Shown here: one piece after another, positions 1 through 8,862 of the stretch
How the letters are laid out: every line of letters begins with the position of its first letter
Numbering within the stretch: position 1 is the first letter of the stretch
NCBI RefSeq assembly: GCF_022750545.1
Contig: NZ_PUIC01000013.1
Location: 32,599-96,598 of the forward strand
Direction: 5' to 3'
Source of the DNA: Caulobacter sp. CCUG 60055
Lineage (GTDB): Bacteria > Pseudomonadota > Alphaproteobacteria > Caulobacterales > Caulobacteraceae
Length of the DNA stretch: 64,000 nucleotides
The notes under the pieces: model-generated
What the model was told of the DNA's origin: nothing
What the model saw: only the letters and a program-made list of their open reading frames with translations
The model's database searches: none
Made by a program: the position numbers and the translations under genes

Positions 1-1115
1 TCCGCCCGTCCTACGTGCTGGGCGGCCGGGCCATGGAGATCGTCCGCGACGACGAGCAGCTCGACCGCTACATCCGCACCGCCGTGCAGGTGTCCGGCGA
101 CAGCCCGGTGCTGATCGACCAGTACCTGTCCAAGGCGACCGAGGTCGACGTCGACGCCCTGTGCGACGGCGAGACGGTGTTCGTGGCCGGGGTCATGGAG
201 CACATCGAGGAGGCCGGCGTGCACTCGGGCGACAGCGCCTGCTCGCTGCCGCCGTTCTCGCTGAAGCCGGAAACCATCGCCGAGCTGAAGCGCCAGACCG
301 AGGCCATGGCCTTCGCGCTCCAGGTCCGCGGCCTGATGAACGTGCAGTTCGCCATCGAAGAGCCGCACTCGGACGCTCCGCGCATCTATGTGCTGGAGGT
401 CAATCCGCGCGCCAGCCGCACAGTGCCGTTCGTGGCCAAGACCATCGGCCAGCCGATCGCCTCGATCGCCGCCAAGGTGATGGCTGGCGAATCCCTGGCC
501 AGCTTCGGCCTGACCGACAAGCCCTACGACCACATCGCGGTGAAGGAGGCGGTGTTCCCCTTCGCCCGCTTCCCCGGCGTCGACACCATCCTCGGTCCGG
601 AAATGCGCTCGACCGGCGAGGTCATGGGTCTGGACTGGGTGCGCCCTGGCGAAACCCTGGCCCCGGCCTTCGCCCGCGCCTTCGCCAAGAGCCAGCTCGG
701 CGGCGGCGTCAGCCTGCCCCGCGCCGGCTGCGCCTTCGTCTCGGTCAAGGAAAGCGACAAGCCCTGGATCGTCGAGCCGGTGCGCCTGTTGCAGGCGGCG
801 GGCTTCAAGGTCGTCGCCACCTCGGGCACCTGCGCCTACCTCAAGGCGCAGGGCGTCGAGGTCGAGCTGGTGAAGAAGGTGCTGGAAGGCCGGCCGAACA
901 TCGTCGACGCCATGAAGAACGGCGAGGTCCAGCTGGTGTTCAACACCACCGAGGGCAAGCAGTCGCTGGAGGACAGCTTCTCGCTGCGCCGCACCGCCCT
1001 GATGATGAAGATCCCCTACTACACCACCACCGCCGGAGCCCTGGCCGCCGCCCAGGCCATCGGCTCGGCGTCGGAAGAACAGCTCGAAGTGCGGTCGCTG
1101 CAGAGCTACGCCTGA
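1..1115 (+). CDS. carB: Carbamoyl-phosphate synthase large subunit, C-terminal part
   Basis: The gene enters from the left edge and only about 370 C-terminal codons are present, against roughly 1,070 residues for the whole family member. CarB makes carbamoyl phosphate from bicarbonate, ammonia (delivered by CarA) and two ATP, feeding pyrimidine and arginine synthesis in the cytoplasm. The fragment opens with [14 protein letters not shown], the start of the second ATP-grasp half. It then shows [16 protein letters not shown], a metal/ATP-binding stretch, and from about residue 255 the allosteric MGS-like domain ([20 protein letters not shown]). Frame 3 is open from the first base, so this is a gene cut by the window, not a broken one. 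A GC-rich hairpin follows the stop. Confidence 0.97.
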   Translation, partial: RPSYVLGGRAMEIVRDDEQLDRYIRTAVQVSGDSPVLIDQYLSKATEVDVDALCDGETVFVAGVMEHIEEAGVHSGDSACSLPPFSLKPETIAELKRQTEAMAFALQVRGLMNVQFAIEEPHSDAPRIYVLEVNPRASRTVPFVAKTIGQPIASIAAKVMAGESLASFGLTDKPYDHIAVKEAVFPFARFPGVDTILGPEMRSTGEVMGLDWVRPGETLAPAFARAFAKSQLGGGVSLPRAGCAFVSVKESDKPWIVEPVRLLQAAGFKVVATSGTCAYLKAQGVEVELVKKVLEGRPNIVDAMKNGEVQLVFNTTEGKQSLEDSFSLRRTALMMKIPYYTTTAGALAAAQAIGSASEEQLEVRSLQSYA

Positions 1116-1124
1116 TCGGAACGC

Positions 1125-1149
1125 CGGGGCGGCGCAGGCCGCCGCCCCG
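1125..1149 (+). terminator. GC hairpin after carB
   Basis: CGGGGCGGC (1125-1133) can pair with GCCGCCCCG (1141-1149) around a 7-base loop, 10 bases after the carB stop. There is no T-run, so it may stop transcription only weakly or protect the 3' end. It also lies between carB and the converging SEC-C remnant. Confidence 0.4.
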
Positions 1150-1165
1150 TATTCCCTGTGAGTAG

Positions 1166-1414
1166 CTAGTCCCTGAAAGTAATAGGCGCGGTTCGCGCCG
1201 TCATGCCGCCCGCTCTTGAGGCAGCACCGCTTGAAACGACCGTCCTGAGCCGCAAGGGCACAGGTCGTTTCGCCCGAGCTTTTCGATCAGTTCCTTGTCG
1301 CCGTGGACCACCCGGTCGCCGCGCTTGACGCGCGTTTCGGACGGGTAGGATTTGCGACGCTTAGAGGTGACCTCGAAAGCAGTCGAGGTCCTGGAAATCG
1401 CGTGGCTTGCGCAT
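1166..1414 (-). pseudogene. SEC-C metal-binding mini-protein, three apparent +1 frameshifts
   Basis: On the minus strand an AGAGGAGG ribosome site lies just before an ATG at 1414 ([12 protein letters not shown]), but that frame stops after 17 codons. The next frame reads [18 protein letters not shown] and then [15 protein letters not shown], a clear SEC-C zinc motif. It loses the second Cys pair (FQAVLPQ) and ends at 1201. Removing one T from each of three TTT runs (1376-1378, the TTT of GGTCGTTTC near 1232, and 1176-1178) restores a single frame with [21 protein letters not shown] and a TAG at 1166-1168. The expected size is about 80 residues. The gene is either decayed or carries base-insertion errors. 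SEC-C motifs bind Zn and are found on SecA and other proteins; the role of this small protein is unknown. Confidence 0.6.
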
Positions 1415-1524
1415 GTCGGCCTCCTCTGGCTGGTGCGGGCCGCGCCAATAACCCTAGGGGGTTCGGGTTGTATAGACGGGACGCCCGCCCATCTTCGTGA
1501 AGACCTCGCAGGGAGACGGACCGC

Positions 1525-1911
1525 ATGCCCAGCCGTGAACGCGTCCAGGACTTCATCGCCACCGTCGAATCCGGCCGGCATGTCGAGGCCATCGAGCAAT
1601 TCTACGCCGAGGACGCCTCGATGCAGGAGAACCAGGCCCCGCCCCGGCGCGGCCGGCGCAACCTGATGGACGGCGAGCAGAAGGTGATGGAATCGTTCGA
1701 GGCCATCCACACCCGCCCGGCCGAGATCGTGCTGATCGACGGCGACCGCGTGGTGATCAACTGGGTGTTCGACTTCATCCTGGCCGACGGACGCCGGTTC
1801 ACCTTCGACGAGCTGGCCCTGCAGCTCTGGAGCGGCGACCGCATCGTCGAGGAGCGGTTCTATTACGATCCCGGACAGCGCCGCCCCGCCGCGCCGGCCC
1901 CCGGCGGCTGA
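1525..1911 (+). CDS. NTF2-like (SnoaL-fold) small protein
   Basis: 128 residues with the pattern of nuclear-transport-factor-2-like proteins. There is an N-terminal helix ([20 protein letters not shown]), the hallmark [10 protein letters not shown], then a beta-rich half ending in [23 protein letters not shown]. Such proteins form a small conical barrel that can be an enzyme pocket or just a binding fold, so no substrate can be named. The ATG at 1525 has a GGGAGA ribosome site 8-12 bases upstream. The gene stands alone, divergent from the SEC-C remnant and converging on the TonB receptor. The C-terminal Pro/Ala tail is probably disordered. Confidence 0.8.
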   Translation: MPSRERVQDFIATVESGRHVEAIEQFYAEDASMQENQAPPRRGRRNLMDGEQKVMESFEAIHTRPAEIVLIDGDRVVINWVFDFILADGRRFTFDELALQLWSGDRIVEERFYYDPGQRRPAAPAPGG

Positions 1912-1947
1912 CGCCGGAGGCCGCCTCGAAGAACCCTGCGGGCCCGC

Positions 1948-4665
1948 CTAGCGGCCGCTCTTCGGGCCGAAACGGTAGTCGAGCTGCAGCCAGGTCTGGC
2001 GGCCGTACTCGTCGTACCAGCCGACCGGATAGTACGGCCAGCCGCCGCTCTTATCGACCGGATAGCGGTCCGCGATGTTGTTGACGATGAGGCTCACGGC
2101 CGCGCGGTCGGTCAGCCGGTAGCGGACGCTGCCGTTGAACACCGCATAGCCCGACCACGATCCCGAAGCGTCGTTGCGCGGGATCGCGCCATAGCGGACG
2201 CCGTAGAGCGTCGCGGTCCAGCGGCCGATGTCCCAGGTCAGGCTGGCCGTGGCGCGGTCGCTCCAGTCGGCCTGATGGGCGGGGTCGCGGACATAGTCGA
2301 CCTTCGGGTCGCCGCTGAACTGCTGGTAGGTGTGTTCGAACACCTTGGTGTAGGTCAGGTTCACCAGCACCGCGCCATACTGGTCGAAACGCCAGCGCAG
2401 ATTGGCGCTGGCGTCGAGGCCCCGCGTCCGCTCGCTGGAGGCGTTGATCGGGTTGACCGTGATGTTGTTGACCTGGTTGGGATTGACCGCCGCGTCGCCC
2501 GGAGTGCGGTCCACCCGCGCGACATAGTCGCGGCAGATGGCCGAGTTCGGATCGACCGCCGCGCCGCTGACCGAGCGGCCCAGCCGGCAATCGGCCTCGG
2601 TCTTGAGGATCAGCTCCTGGTTCAGGGAAGTGACCTCGTTGCTGATCTCGATGTCGTAATAGTCGAGCTGGAGATCGAAGTGGCGGTTGGGCGACCAGAC
2701 CCCGCCGACGGTGAACGAACGCCCTTCCTCCGGTTTCAGCGCCGCGCTGCCGGTGCGCAGGAAGTTCATGTTGTACTGGATGTTGCAGCTCGAATAGGCC
2801 TGCCCGGCCAGCCGGCACTGATAGTAGTCGGTGACGCCCGGATAGTAACCCCGGGTCTGGGTCTCGAAGACGTAGCTCATGTCGGGCGCGCGGAAGCTGG
2901 TCGAGTAGCTGCCGCGCAGCAGGAGCGTGCTGGTCGGCCGGTATTCCAGGCCGATGCTGTGCGTCTCGGCCCCGACGCTCTGGCCGCCGTAGCTGTAGTT
3001 GTCATAGCGTTCGGCCAGGGTCGCGGTCAGCTGGGCGAAGATCGGCGCGCGCAGCTCCACGCCGACGGCCTGGCGGTTGCGGTGGCCGCTGGAGCGCGTG
3101 GTCTGGCCGGTGTTCCAGGCCGCGCCCTGGTTGATGCGCGGGTCCGGATTGTTCTCGAACCCCTGGTCGCCGGCCTCCAGCACCAGGGCCGCCTGCAACG
3201 GCCCCGCCGGCAGGGCGAACAGCGGCCCGTTGGCGCTCAGGCTGAAGTCCTGGAGGTACGACCGGTCCTGCTCGACGAAATTGGCCGACAGCGCCCCGAA
3301 CTCGGCGGGGGTCAGCGGCGTGTACAGCCGGCCCGGCGCGGGGGTGAAGGCGGCGTAAGCGCCGCCGAAGGCCGAATGGGTCCCCTGCTGCGGGCCGCGG
3401 AAGAAGTCGTCGATCCCGGCGAGCAGGCGCACGCGGCCCTGGTCGCTGGAATATTCCGAGCGGTTATAGGCCAGCTCGTAGCGCCAGTCCTCGCCGATGC
3501 GCCCGCGCACGCCGGCGGCGGCGTTCCACGAATCCTCGGCGTAGCGGCTGCCCGCGCCGAACTCGCCGCCCATCTCCTCGGGCGTGAACACCCGGTTCCA
3601 GGTCTCCAGCCGGCCGCTGGCGTTGTTCCAGAACGTCCGGCTCCAGCTCAGCGAGCGCACGACGTTCTTGACGTCGGCATGGCCGTAGAAGAGATCGCCG
3701 AACACCTCGGTCCGGTCGTCGACATGATAGGTCAGGCCGACATGGCCGGCGGCGACGTCGCGCTCCGTCTGGATGGTGCGGTAGTTGTAGTAGCCGTCGC
3801 TGCTGCAGTACGAGCCGCCGCTGACGGCGGGGTATTGGGTCATCGTGCCGCCCTGCAGCCCGGCGAGGGCGGCGCAGGCCCCGGCCGGCGGGTCGTAATA
3901 GACCTTGGTCGCCGGGTTGCGGTTCGAGAACATCGCCGGCGGAACCACGCCCGGCTTGGCGTAGCGGGTGTAGGCGTTGGACAGGTCGCGCTGGCGCCAC
4001 CAGATCGGGTCGCGGCCGCTGAACTCCGCCTCGGCCGTCACGTCCAGCTTGCCGAACGACCGCCCGCCGATCGCCTGGACGCGCCAGTTCTCGCCGCCGC
4101 CCTGCTCGGTCCCGCCGTAGCGGACGCTGAGGTCGAGGCCGTCGGCCTGCCGGCGGGTCTTGAGGTTGACGACGCCGGCGATGGCGTCGGAGCCATAGAC
4201 CGCTCCGGCCCCGCCGGTGAGGATCTCGATCTGGCTGATCGCCGCCGAGGGGATGTTGGCGAGGTTCACCGCATTGACCGAGCCGTCATAGGCCACGGGA
4301 TAGTCCGCCATCCGCCGCCCGTTGAGCAGCACCAGGGTATGGTTGGGGCCGAGCCCCCGCAGGTTGATGACGTTGGCGGCCGGCGTGAAGGTGCTGCCGA
4401 AGTCCTCGCCCTGCACCGAGCCGGTGTTCTGGGTGGCCTGGGTCAGGGCGTCGAACACGCTGCGGAACGCCTTGGAGTCGATATCCTGCGCGGTGATCAC
4501 CGTCACCGGCGCGGCGCCTTCCAGCTTGGTCCGCGGAATGCGCGAGCCGGTGATCACCACCTCGTCCACGGCGGCGGGCGCCTGATCCGGCGCCGTCTGG
4601 GCGTAAGCCGGCGCCGCCGTCGCCAAGGTCAGGGCGGTCAACGCCAGCAGGCGTCGTTTGGTCAT
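1948..4665 (-). CDS. TonB-dependent outer-membrane receptor
   Basis: About 905 residues. A signal peptide (MTKRRLLALTALTLATAAPAYA) is followed by a TonB-box-like segment (DEVVITGSRIPR) and the plug domain with VITAQDI, NLRGLGPNHTLVLLNGRR and [16 protein letters not shown] long 22-strand-type barrel follows, with aromatic strand ends and a C-terminal LQLDYRFG. It imports a scarce nutrient, powered by TonB-ExbBD from the inner membrane; the substrate cannot be told (siderophore, cobalamin, oligosaccharide or peptide). ATG at 4665 is preferred over an in-frame GTG nine bases upstream, because the signal peptide starts cleanly there. No partner transport genes are adjacent. A perfect inverted repeat lies about 55 bases upstream. 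Confidence 0.92.
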   Translation of the reverse strand: MTKRRLLALTALTLATAAPAYAQTAPDQAPAAVDEVVITGSRIPRTKLEGAAPVTVITAQDIDSKAFRSVFDALTQATQNTGSVQGEDFGSTFTPAANVINLRGLGPNHTLVLLNGRRMADYPVAYDGSVNAVNLANIPSAAISQIEILTGGAGAVYGSDAIAGVVNLKTRRQADGLDLSVRYGGTEQGGGENWRVQAIGGRSFGKLDVTAEAEFSGRDPIWWRQRDLSNAYTRYAKPGVVPPAMFSNRNPATKVYYDPPAGACAALAGLQGGTMTQYPAVSGGSYCSSDGYYNYRTIQTERDVAAGHVGLTYHVDDRTEVFGDLFYGHADVKNVVRSLSWSRTFWNNASGRLETWNRVFTPEEMGGEFGAGSRYAEDSWNAAAGVRGRIGEDWRYELAYNRSEYSSDQGRVRLLAGIDDFFRGPQQGTHSAFGGAYAAFTPAPGRLYTPLTPAEFGALSANFVEQDRSYLQDFSLSANGPLFALPAGPLQAALVLEAGDQGFENNPDPRINQGAAWNTGQTTRSSGHRNRQAVGVELRAPIFAQLTATLAERYDNYSYGGQSVGAETHSIGLEYRPTSTLLLRGSYSTSFRAPDMSYVFETQTRGYYPGVTDYYQCRLAGQAYSSCNIQYNMNFLRTGSAALKPEEGRSFTVGGVWSPNRHFDLQLDYYDIEISNEVTSLNQELILKTEADCRLGRSVSGAAVDPNSAICRDYVARVDRTPGDAAVNPNQVNNITVNPINASSERTRGLDASANLRWRFDQYGAVLVNLTYTKVFEHTYQQFSGDPKVDYVRDPAHQADWSDRATASLTWDIGRWTATLYGVRYGAIPRNDASGSWSGYAVFNGSVRYRLTDRAAVSLIVNNIADRYPVDKSGGWPYYPVGWYDEYGRQTWLQLDYRFGPKSGR

Positions 4666-4718
4666 GCAGGTCACAGGTCAGTCCCCAAGGTCCCGTCGGG
4701 GCGCGCCGCGCCGCCGAC

Positions 4719-4745
4719 TTATTCCTACCGATCAAATAGGAATAA
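4719..4745. promoter_or_regulatory. Perfect 9-bp inverted repeat upstream of the TonB receptor
   Basis: TTATTCCTA (4719-4727) and TAGGAATAA (4737-4745) are perfect inverted arms with a 9-base spacer. They form an AT-rich island in GC-rich DNA 54-80 bases before the receptor start on the minus strand. Size and position suit a dimeric repressor or activator site controlling the receptor. The regulator is unknown. Confidence 0.5.
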
Positions 4746-4835
4746 ACACCGCGGACAGCGCCCAAGAAAATCTGCCCCAGGGCGCAGAGTTCTTCGGATT
4801 GACGGACGGGCCTCGCCTTCCCTAGCGGAAACCGC

Positions 4836-5672
4836 TCACCCGGCGGCGAGCAGGACCGCCGCGCCGGCGCCGATGGCCAGCACCCCGGCGATCCGCTGGG
4901 GCGTGACGCGCTCTTTCAGGACGAAGACGGCGATGACCAGGGCGAACAGGATCGAGGTCTCGCGCAGGGCGGCGAGACGGGGAATCTCGCTCAGCCGATA
5001 GGCCCACAGCGCTAGGCCGTAGGTGACGATCGACAGCGCCCCGGCGATCAGGCCCGGCCGCCATTCGCCCCGCGCCGCCACCAGGAAGGCCGGCCCGCGC
5101 CAGATGGCGAACAGCCCGCCGACGCCGGCCCCCAGCGTCAGATAGACCCAGGCGATGTAGCTGGGCGCCGACGGCGCGGCGCGCACCCCCTTGGCGTCGA
5201 GCACGGTGTAGAGCGCGATGCAGACGCCGGTGGCCAGGGCCCAGCCCAGGGCCCGCCGATCGACATGGCGGCCAAGGCCGACCGTCATCACCCCGCCCGA
5301 CACCAGCACGATCCCCAGGATCACCGGCCAGGTGATCGGCTCGCCCAGGGCCGCCACCGACACCGCGGCGGCCAGGACCGGTGCCACCCCCCGCGCGATC
5401 GGATAGGCGACCGTCATGTCGGCCCGTTCGAACGCCTTGATCAGGCAGATCAGGTAGACGAGGTGCGTCGCCCACGAGCCGGCCAGCCAGATCCAGGCCC
5501 CGTGCGGCGGCGGCAGCAGCAGGACCGCCGGCAGGACCAGCAGCGCCGAGAAGCCGTCGATCAGCGCCCGGCTCGACATCTTGTCGCGGCCGGACTTCAG
5601 TATGGCGTTGACGACGGCGTGCGCCGCGCCGGAGACCACGATCATCAGGGAGGCGGCTTGGGCGGTGTTCAT
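4836..5672 (-). CDS. EamA/DMT-family transporter
   Basis: 278 residues made almost entirely of hydrophobic helices, about ten, arranged as two EamA-like halves. The first half runs from LMIVVSGAAHAVVNAILKSG through AYPIARGVAPVLAAAVSVAAL; the second from YTVLDAKGVRAAP to LRETSILFALVIAVFVLKERV. The paired 'PIARG.AP....AV' and 'LRETSILFA.....LKE' segments are typical of drug/metabolite exporters of the inner membrane. The substrate is unknown. The ATG at 5672 (MNTAQAASLM) is preferred over one 45 bases upstream, whose extra residues are charged and lie outside the first helix. The gene is divergent from greA. Confidence 0.85.
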   Translation of the reverse strand: MNTAQAASLMIVVSGAAHAVVNAILKSGRDKMSSRALIDGFSALLVLPAVLLLPPPHGAWIWLAGSWATHLVYLICLIKAFERADMTVAYPIARGVAPVLAAAVSVAALGEPITWPVILGIVLVSGGVMTVGLGRHVDRRALGWALATGVCIALYTVLDAKGVRAAPSAPSYIAWVYLTLGAGVGGLFAIWRGPAFLVAARGEWRPGLIAGALSIVTYGLALWAYRLSEIPRLAALRETSILFALVIAVFVLKERVTPQRIAGVLAIGAGAAVLLAAG

Positions 5673-5842
5673 GCCCCGGCAACAGAGCCGGAGTCGGCGT
5701 TCTTCGCCAAGCCGCACGGGGAAGGCGAACCGGAACCTCTTGAACTTCGCGGGAGCGCCCCCTATCCTCGCAGCCCCCGGACGCCAGCGCCCGCGGCCGG
5801 ACCACTACCTCCCCAAAGGGCCAAGCCGAGCTAAAATCCGCA

Positions 5843-6316
5843 ATGGAAAAAGTGCCGATGACCGGCGAGGGTTACCAGACCCTCGACGAAGAACTGAAGC
5901 GTTTGAAGACCCAGGAGCGTCCGGCGGTGATCGCCGCGATCTCCGAGGCGCGCTCGCATGGCGATCTGTCGGAAAACGCCGAGTACCACGCCGCCAAGGA
6001 GCGGCAGGGCTGGATCGAAGGCCGCATCGCCGAGATCGAGGACAAGCTGGCCCGCGCCCAGGTCATCGACGTGTCGAAACTGTCGGGCGGCCAGGTGAAG
6101 TTCGGCGCGACCGTCAGCGTCGTCGACGAGGACACCGAAGAGGAAGCCCGCTACCAGATCGTCGGCGACCACGAGGCCGACGTGAAGCTGGGCAAGATCT
6201 CGCTGTCCTCGCCGCTCTCGCGCGCGATGATCGGCAAGGAAGTCGGCGACGTGGTCGAGGTCAACACGCCCGGCGGCGTGAAGGCCTATGCGATCCTCAA
6301 GGTCGAGTGGATCTAG
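5843..6316 (+). CDS. greA: Transcription elongation factor GreA
   Basis: 157 residues, the normal GreA length. GreA inserts its coiled coil into the secondary channel of backtracked RNA polymerase and stimulates cleavage of the nascent RNA 3' end. The N-terminal coiled coil holds the conserved tip [20 protein letters not shown] with the acidic residues that position Mg. The C-terminal FKBP-like domain ends [23 protein letters not shown]. An internal Met (residue 6) is a possible alternative start. In related genomes greA lies close to carB; here four genes intervene. It is followed by an AGGCGG/CCGCCT hairpin and the ELM1-like gene. Confidence 0.97.
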   Translation: MEKVPMTGEGYQTLDEELKRLKTQERPAVIAAISEARSHGDLSENAEYHAAKERQGWIEGRIAEIEDKLARAQVIDVSKLSGGQVKFGATVSVVDEDTEEEARYQIVGDHEADVKLGKISLSSPLSRAMIGKEVGDVVEVNTPGGVKAYAILKVEWI

Positions 6317-6400
6317 GCGGCTCCGGCCGCCTGCCGCCATTGCATCGACGCCACGGCGCGGGGACCTCTCCGCGCCGTCGGCCGTTCAGGATCACGGTCG

Positions 6401-7390
6401 ATGACCGAGGCCGCTAAGCCGCTGCAGATCTGGGCCGTCTCGGACGGCCGCGCCGGCATCCAGGCCCAGGCCGTCGGCCTCGCCGAGGCCGTCGCCCGGC
6501 GGACCCGCGCCCAGGTCACGCTGAAGACGGTCGCCTGGAAGGGCCGCGTCGGCCGCCTGCCCTCGCTCCTCAACATCCTGCCCAGGCGCTGGATCGCCCC
6601 GGAAAGCGGCATGGCCCCGCCGTGGCCGGACCTGTGGATCGCCGCCGGCCGGGCCACCCTGCCCCTGTCCATCCGCATGCGGCGCTGGTCGCGCGGCGCG
6701 ACCTTCGTGGTGCAGGTCCAGGACCCGCGCCTGCCCTCGCACCTGTTCGACCTGATCGTGCCGCCCCGGCACGACCGCGTGCACGGCGACAACGTCGTCG
6801 CGATCACCGGCTCGCCGCATCGGGTGACGCCCGAGCGCCTCGAAGCCGAACTGGCCGCCTTCCGCGAACAGATCGAGGCCCTGCCGCGCCCGCGGGTGGC
6901 CGTGCTGGTCGGCGGCAAGTCCAAGTCTTTCGACCTGTCGGCCAAGCGCGCCGCCGAGATCGCCAACTCGATCCACCTGCCGGTCGCCCAGGAGGGCGGC
7001 GCGATCCTGCTGACCTTTTCGCGGCGCACGCCCGATCAGGCCAAGGCGATCATCGCCTCCCGGCTGCGCGGCCTGCCGGGGATCGTCTGGGACGGAACCG
7101 GCCCCAATCCCTATTTCGCCTTCCTGGCGGCGGCCGATTTCATCCTGGTCACCGAGGACTCGACCAACATGGCCACCGAGGCGGCCTCGACCGGCAAGCC
7201 GGTGTTCATCCTCAAGATGGACGGCCACAGCCTGAAGTTCCGGCGGCTGCACGAGGAACTGGAGCGGCACGGCGCGGCGCGGCCGTTCGGCGGCGCCTTC
7301 CACGGCTGGCGCTACGAACCGCTGGCCGAGACCGACCGGGCGGCCGGCGAGATTCTCCGCCGGATGGCCGAACGGCGCGCGGACGGCTAA
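6401..7390 (+). CDS. Mitochondrial fission ELM1-family protein
   Basis: 329 residues. It opens with LQIWAVSDGRAGIQAQAVGLAEAVARR and carries PWPDLWIAAGRATLPLSIRMR, VLVGGKSKSFDLS and a glycosyltransferase-B-like second half (ILVTEDSTNMATEAASTGKPVFILKMDGH). This matches the ELM1/DUF1022 family. The plant member acts in mitochondrial fission, while the bacterial role is not established; the EDSxNMxxEA element resembles nucleotide-sugar binding sites of GT-B enzymes. No signal peptide. It lies 84 bases after greA on the same strand and could be co-transcribed with it. Confidence 0.85.
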   Translation: MTEAAKPLQIWAVSDGRAGIQAQAVGLAEAVARRTRAQVTLKTVAWKGRVGRLPSLLNILPRRWIAPESGMAPPWPDLWIAAGRATLPLSIRMRRWSRGATFVVQVQDPRLPSHLFDLIVPPRHDRVHGDNVVAITGSPHRVTPERLEAELAAFREQIEALPRPRVAVLVGGKSKSFDLSAKRAAEIANSIHLPVAQEGGAILLTFSRRTPDQAKAIIASRLRGLPGIVWDGTGPNPYFAFLAAADFILVTEDSTNMATEAASTGKPVFILKMDGHSLKFRRLHEELERHGAARPFGGAFHGWRYEPLAETDRAAGEILRRMAERRADG

Positions 7391-7417
7391 ACCGGGGCCG
7401 CGCTCGCTGGGGGTATC

Positions 7418-7951
7418 ATGGCGTCGATTCCGCAATCCTTGATCCGCACGGCGGCCGCGCTTTCCGCGCTGGCCGCGCTGGCCGCCTGCAAGCCGGCCGA
7501 ACGCTCCCTGGCTTCCGTGGGCGTCCGCACGTTGCAGCCGGTCTCGACCACAGCCAAGGCCGTCACCGGCGAACTCGCCCTGTCCAAACGGGCGTTGTCC
7601 TTCGCCGACGACCTCACCTACCAGACGGGGGCGGTCCACGTGGTCCCCGCCTCGGAAGACTACGGCAAGGGCGGCGGGACCTGGGCGGCGCTGCTCAAGA
7701 CGCCGCCGTCGGCGAAGGTCGAGATCCGCGCCGTCACCTCCGAGACGGTGGGCGCCCAGGCGGAAGGCGAAGGCCTGTGCGGCAAGAACAAGACCACCCA
7801 CCTGGCCCTGGTCGAAGGCCGCTCGCCCCGCGGCGCGCCGGCCCTGCACGTGATCGCCTTCAAGGGCTGGGGATCGCCCGGCCCCTATGACGATCCCGAC
7901 AGCCTGTGCGGGGTGTTCACCTACGCCGCCCAGGCCGAGCCGGACGACTAG
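7418..7951 (+). CDS. Putative lipoprotein of unknown function
   Basis: 177 residues. A hydrophobic leader ends in a lipobox (ALAALAAC, Cys24), pointing to lipid anchoring and export. The mature part has no family I recognise; it contains two cysteines (EGLCGKNKTT and DSLCGVFTY) that could form a disulfide in the envelope. It starts 28 bases after the ELM1-like gene and may share its transcript. Its stop overlaps the stop of the converging gene by four bases. Confidence 0.7.
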   Translation: MASIPQSLIRTAAALSALAALAACKPAERSLASVGVRTLQPVSTTAKAVTGELALSKRALSFADDLTYQTGAVHVVPASEDYGKGGGTWAALLKTPPSAKVEIRAVTSETVGAQAEGEGLCGKNKTTHLALVEGRSPRGAPALHVIAFKGWGSPGPYDDPDSLCGVFTYAAQAEPDD

Positions 7952-8862
7952 GCCGGCAGCAGCACCCCCGGCCGCGTCGCGTCCAGGGTGAAGGAGGTCG
8001 GCAGCTTGCGCTCGAAGGTCTTCTGCAGGCCGGCCGCCTTCCACGCCCGGGCCAGCCCGACCTTGGCCATCGCCGCCGGGCCGAAGCCGTCCTGGACCTT
8101 GGGCCGCATGCCGGCTTTGCGCCTGAGCACTCCGTTGGCGTAGATGACGTTGGCGCGCATCACCGCCGCCGGCGTCAGGTATTCGATCGACAGCGAGACG
8201 TTGAGCATCGGGCCGTTCTCGATCCGGTGCGGGGCGTTCTGCCGCCAGGTGGCCATCTTGCCCGGCGTCAGGTCGAAGACCTCGGCCGCCGCGTCCCAGG
8301 CCGGATCGAAGGCGAACTGCTCGGCGGTCTCGCGCAGGACGATGCGCTCCAGCTGCTCGTCGCCGATATAGGGCTCGCCCACCGGATAGACCCAGACGCG
8401 CTTTTGGCCGCGCACCTGCCACAGCGACACCAGCGCCACGTCGAGATGGTAGAACACCTGGGCGCTGGCCGACGAGATCAGCAGGCCGAGGTCGCGCTTG
8501 AAGGTGTGCAGGCCGCGCACGTGGCGCTCCTTGTCGGCGAAGATCTCGTCGCACAGCGCCGCATACTCGGGCAGGTAGCGGTTGGCCGCGCGCAGGTTCA
8601 GCCAGATGCGCCCGGCCTTGGCCGCCTCCAGCAGCGCCTCGCCGCCCAGGTCGCCGGCCGCCCCGCGCCGCCAGCTTTCCCAGTCGACCGGGTCGTCGCC
8701 CATGGTGAAGACCCCGAGCTTGTCGCGCGGATAGCGGTCGAGCACCGCGATCAGGCCGGCGTCGTCGAACATCGGCCGCTCATGCAGCGCGTGCTCGAAG
8801 CCCAGGCTGCGTTCGCCGAAGGCCGCCGCCTTGTCCGCCGTCCAGTCCCGTATCACGCTCAT
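7948..8862 (-). CDS. JmjC/cupin-like putative 2-oxoglutarate dioxygenase
   Basis: 304 residues. The central region contains QVFYHLDVALVSLWQVRGQKRVWVYP, giving an H139-x-D141 pair, and a later H212 (APHRIENGP). These could complete the His-Asp-His iron site of a cupin or JmjC-like fold; the LWQVRGQKRVWVYP strand pattern fits the same fold. The substrate is not apparent. The start codon overlaps the stop of the upstream glycosyltransferase (ATGA at 8862-8859), which in turn overlaps the acetyltransferase, so the three are translationally coupled. This suggests a joint role in making or decorating a cell-surface molecule. Confidence 0.65.
   Translation of the reverse strand: MSVIRDWTADKAAAFGERSLGFEHALHERPMFDDAGLIAVLDRYPRDKLGVFTMGDDPVDWESWRRGAAGDLGGEALLEAAKAGRIWLNLRAANRYLPEYAALCDEIFADKERHVRGLHTFKRDLGLLISSASAQVFYHLDVALVSLWQVRGQKRVWVYPVGEPYIGDEQLERIVLRETAEQFAFDPAWDAAAEVFDLTPGKMATWRQNAPHRIENGPMLNVSLSIEYLTPAAVMRANVIYANGVLRRKAGMRPKVQDGFGPAAMAKVGLARAWKAAGLQKTFERKLPTSFTLDATRPGVLLPA

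Noticed and set aside
1166..1414. Programmed ribosomal frameshifting in the SEC-C mini-gene
   Set aside because: It would need three separate +1 shifts without slippery or stimulatory elements; decay or sequence error is simpler.
1201..1710. A 169-codon minus-strand gene ending in the SEC-C motif
   Set aside because: The first 95 residues overlap a real NTF2-like gene and there is no start codon near the conserved part; a frameshifted short gene explains it better.
2275..5001. A 908-codon open frame antisense to the TonB receptor, and others of this kind such as 46029-49031 (1,000 codons)
   Set aside because: They mirror real genes in another frame of GC-rich DNA, have low-complexity Gly/Arg/Val/Asp composition and match no family.
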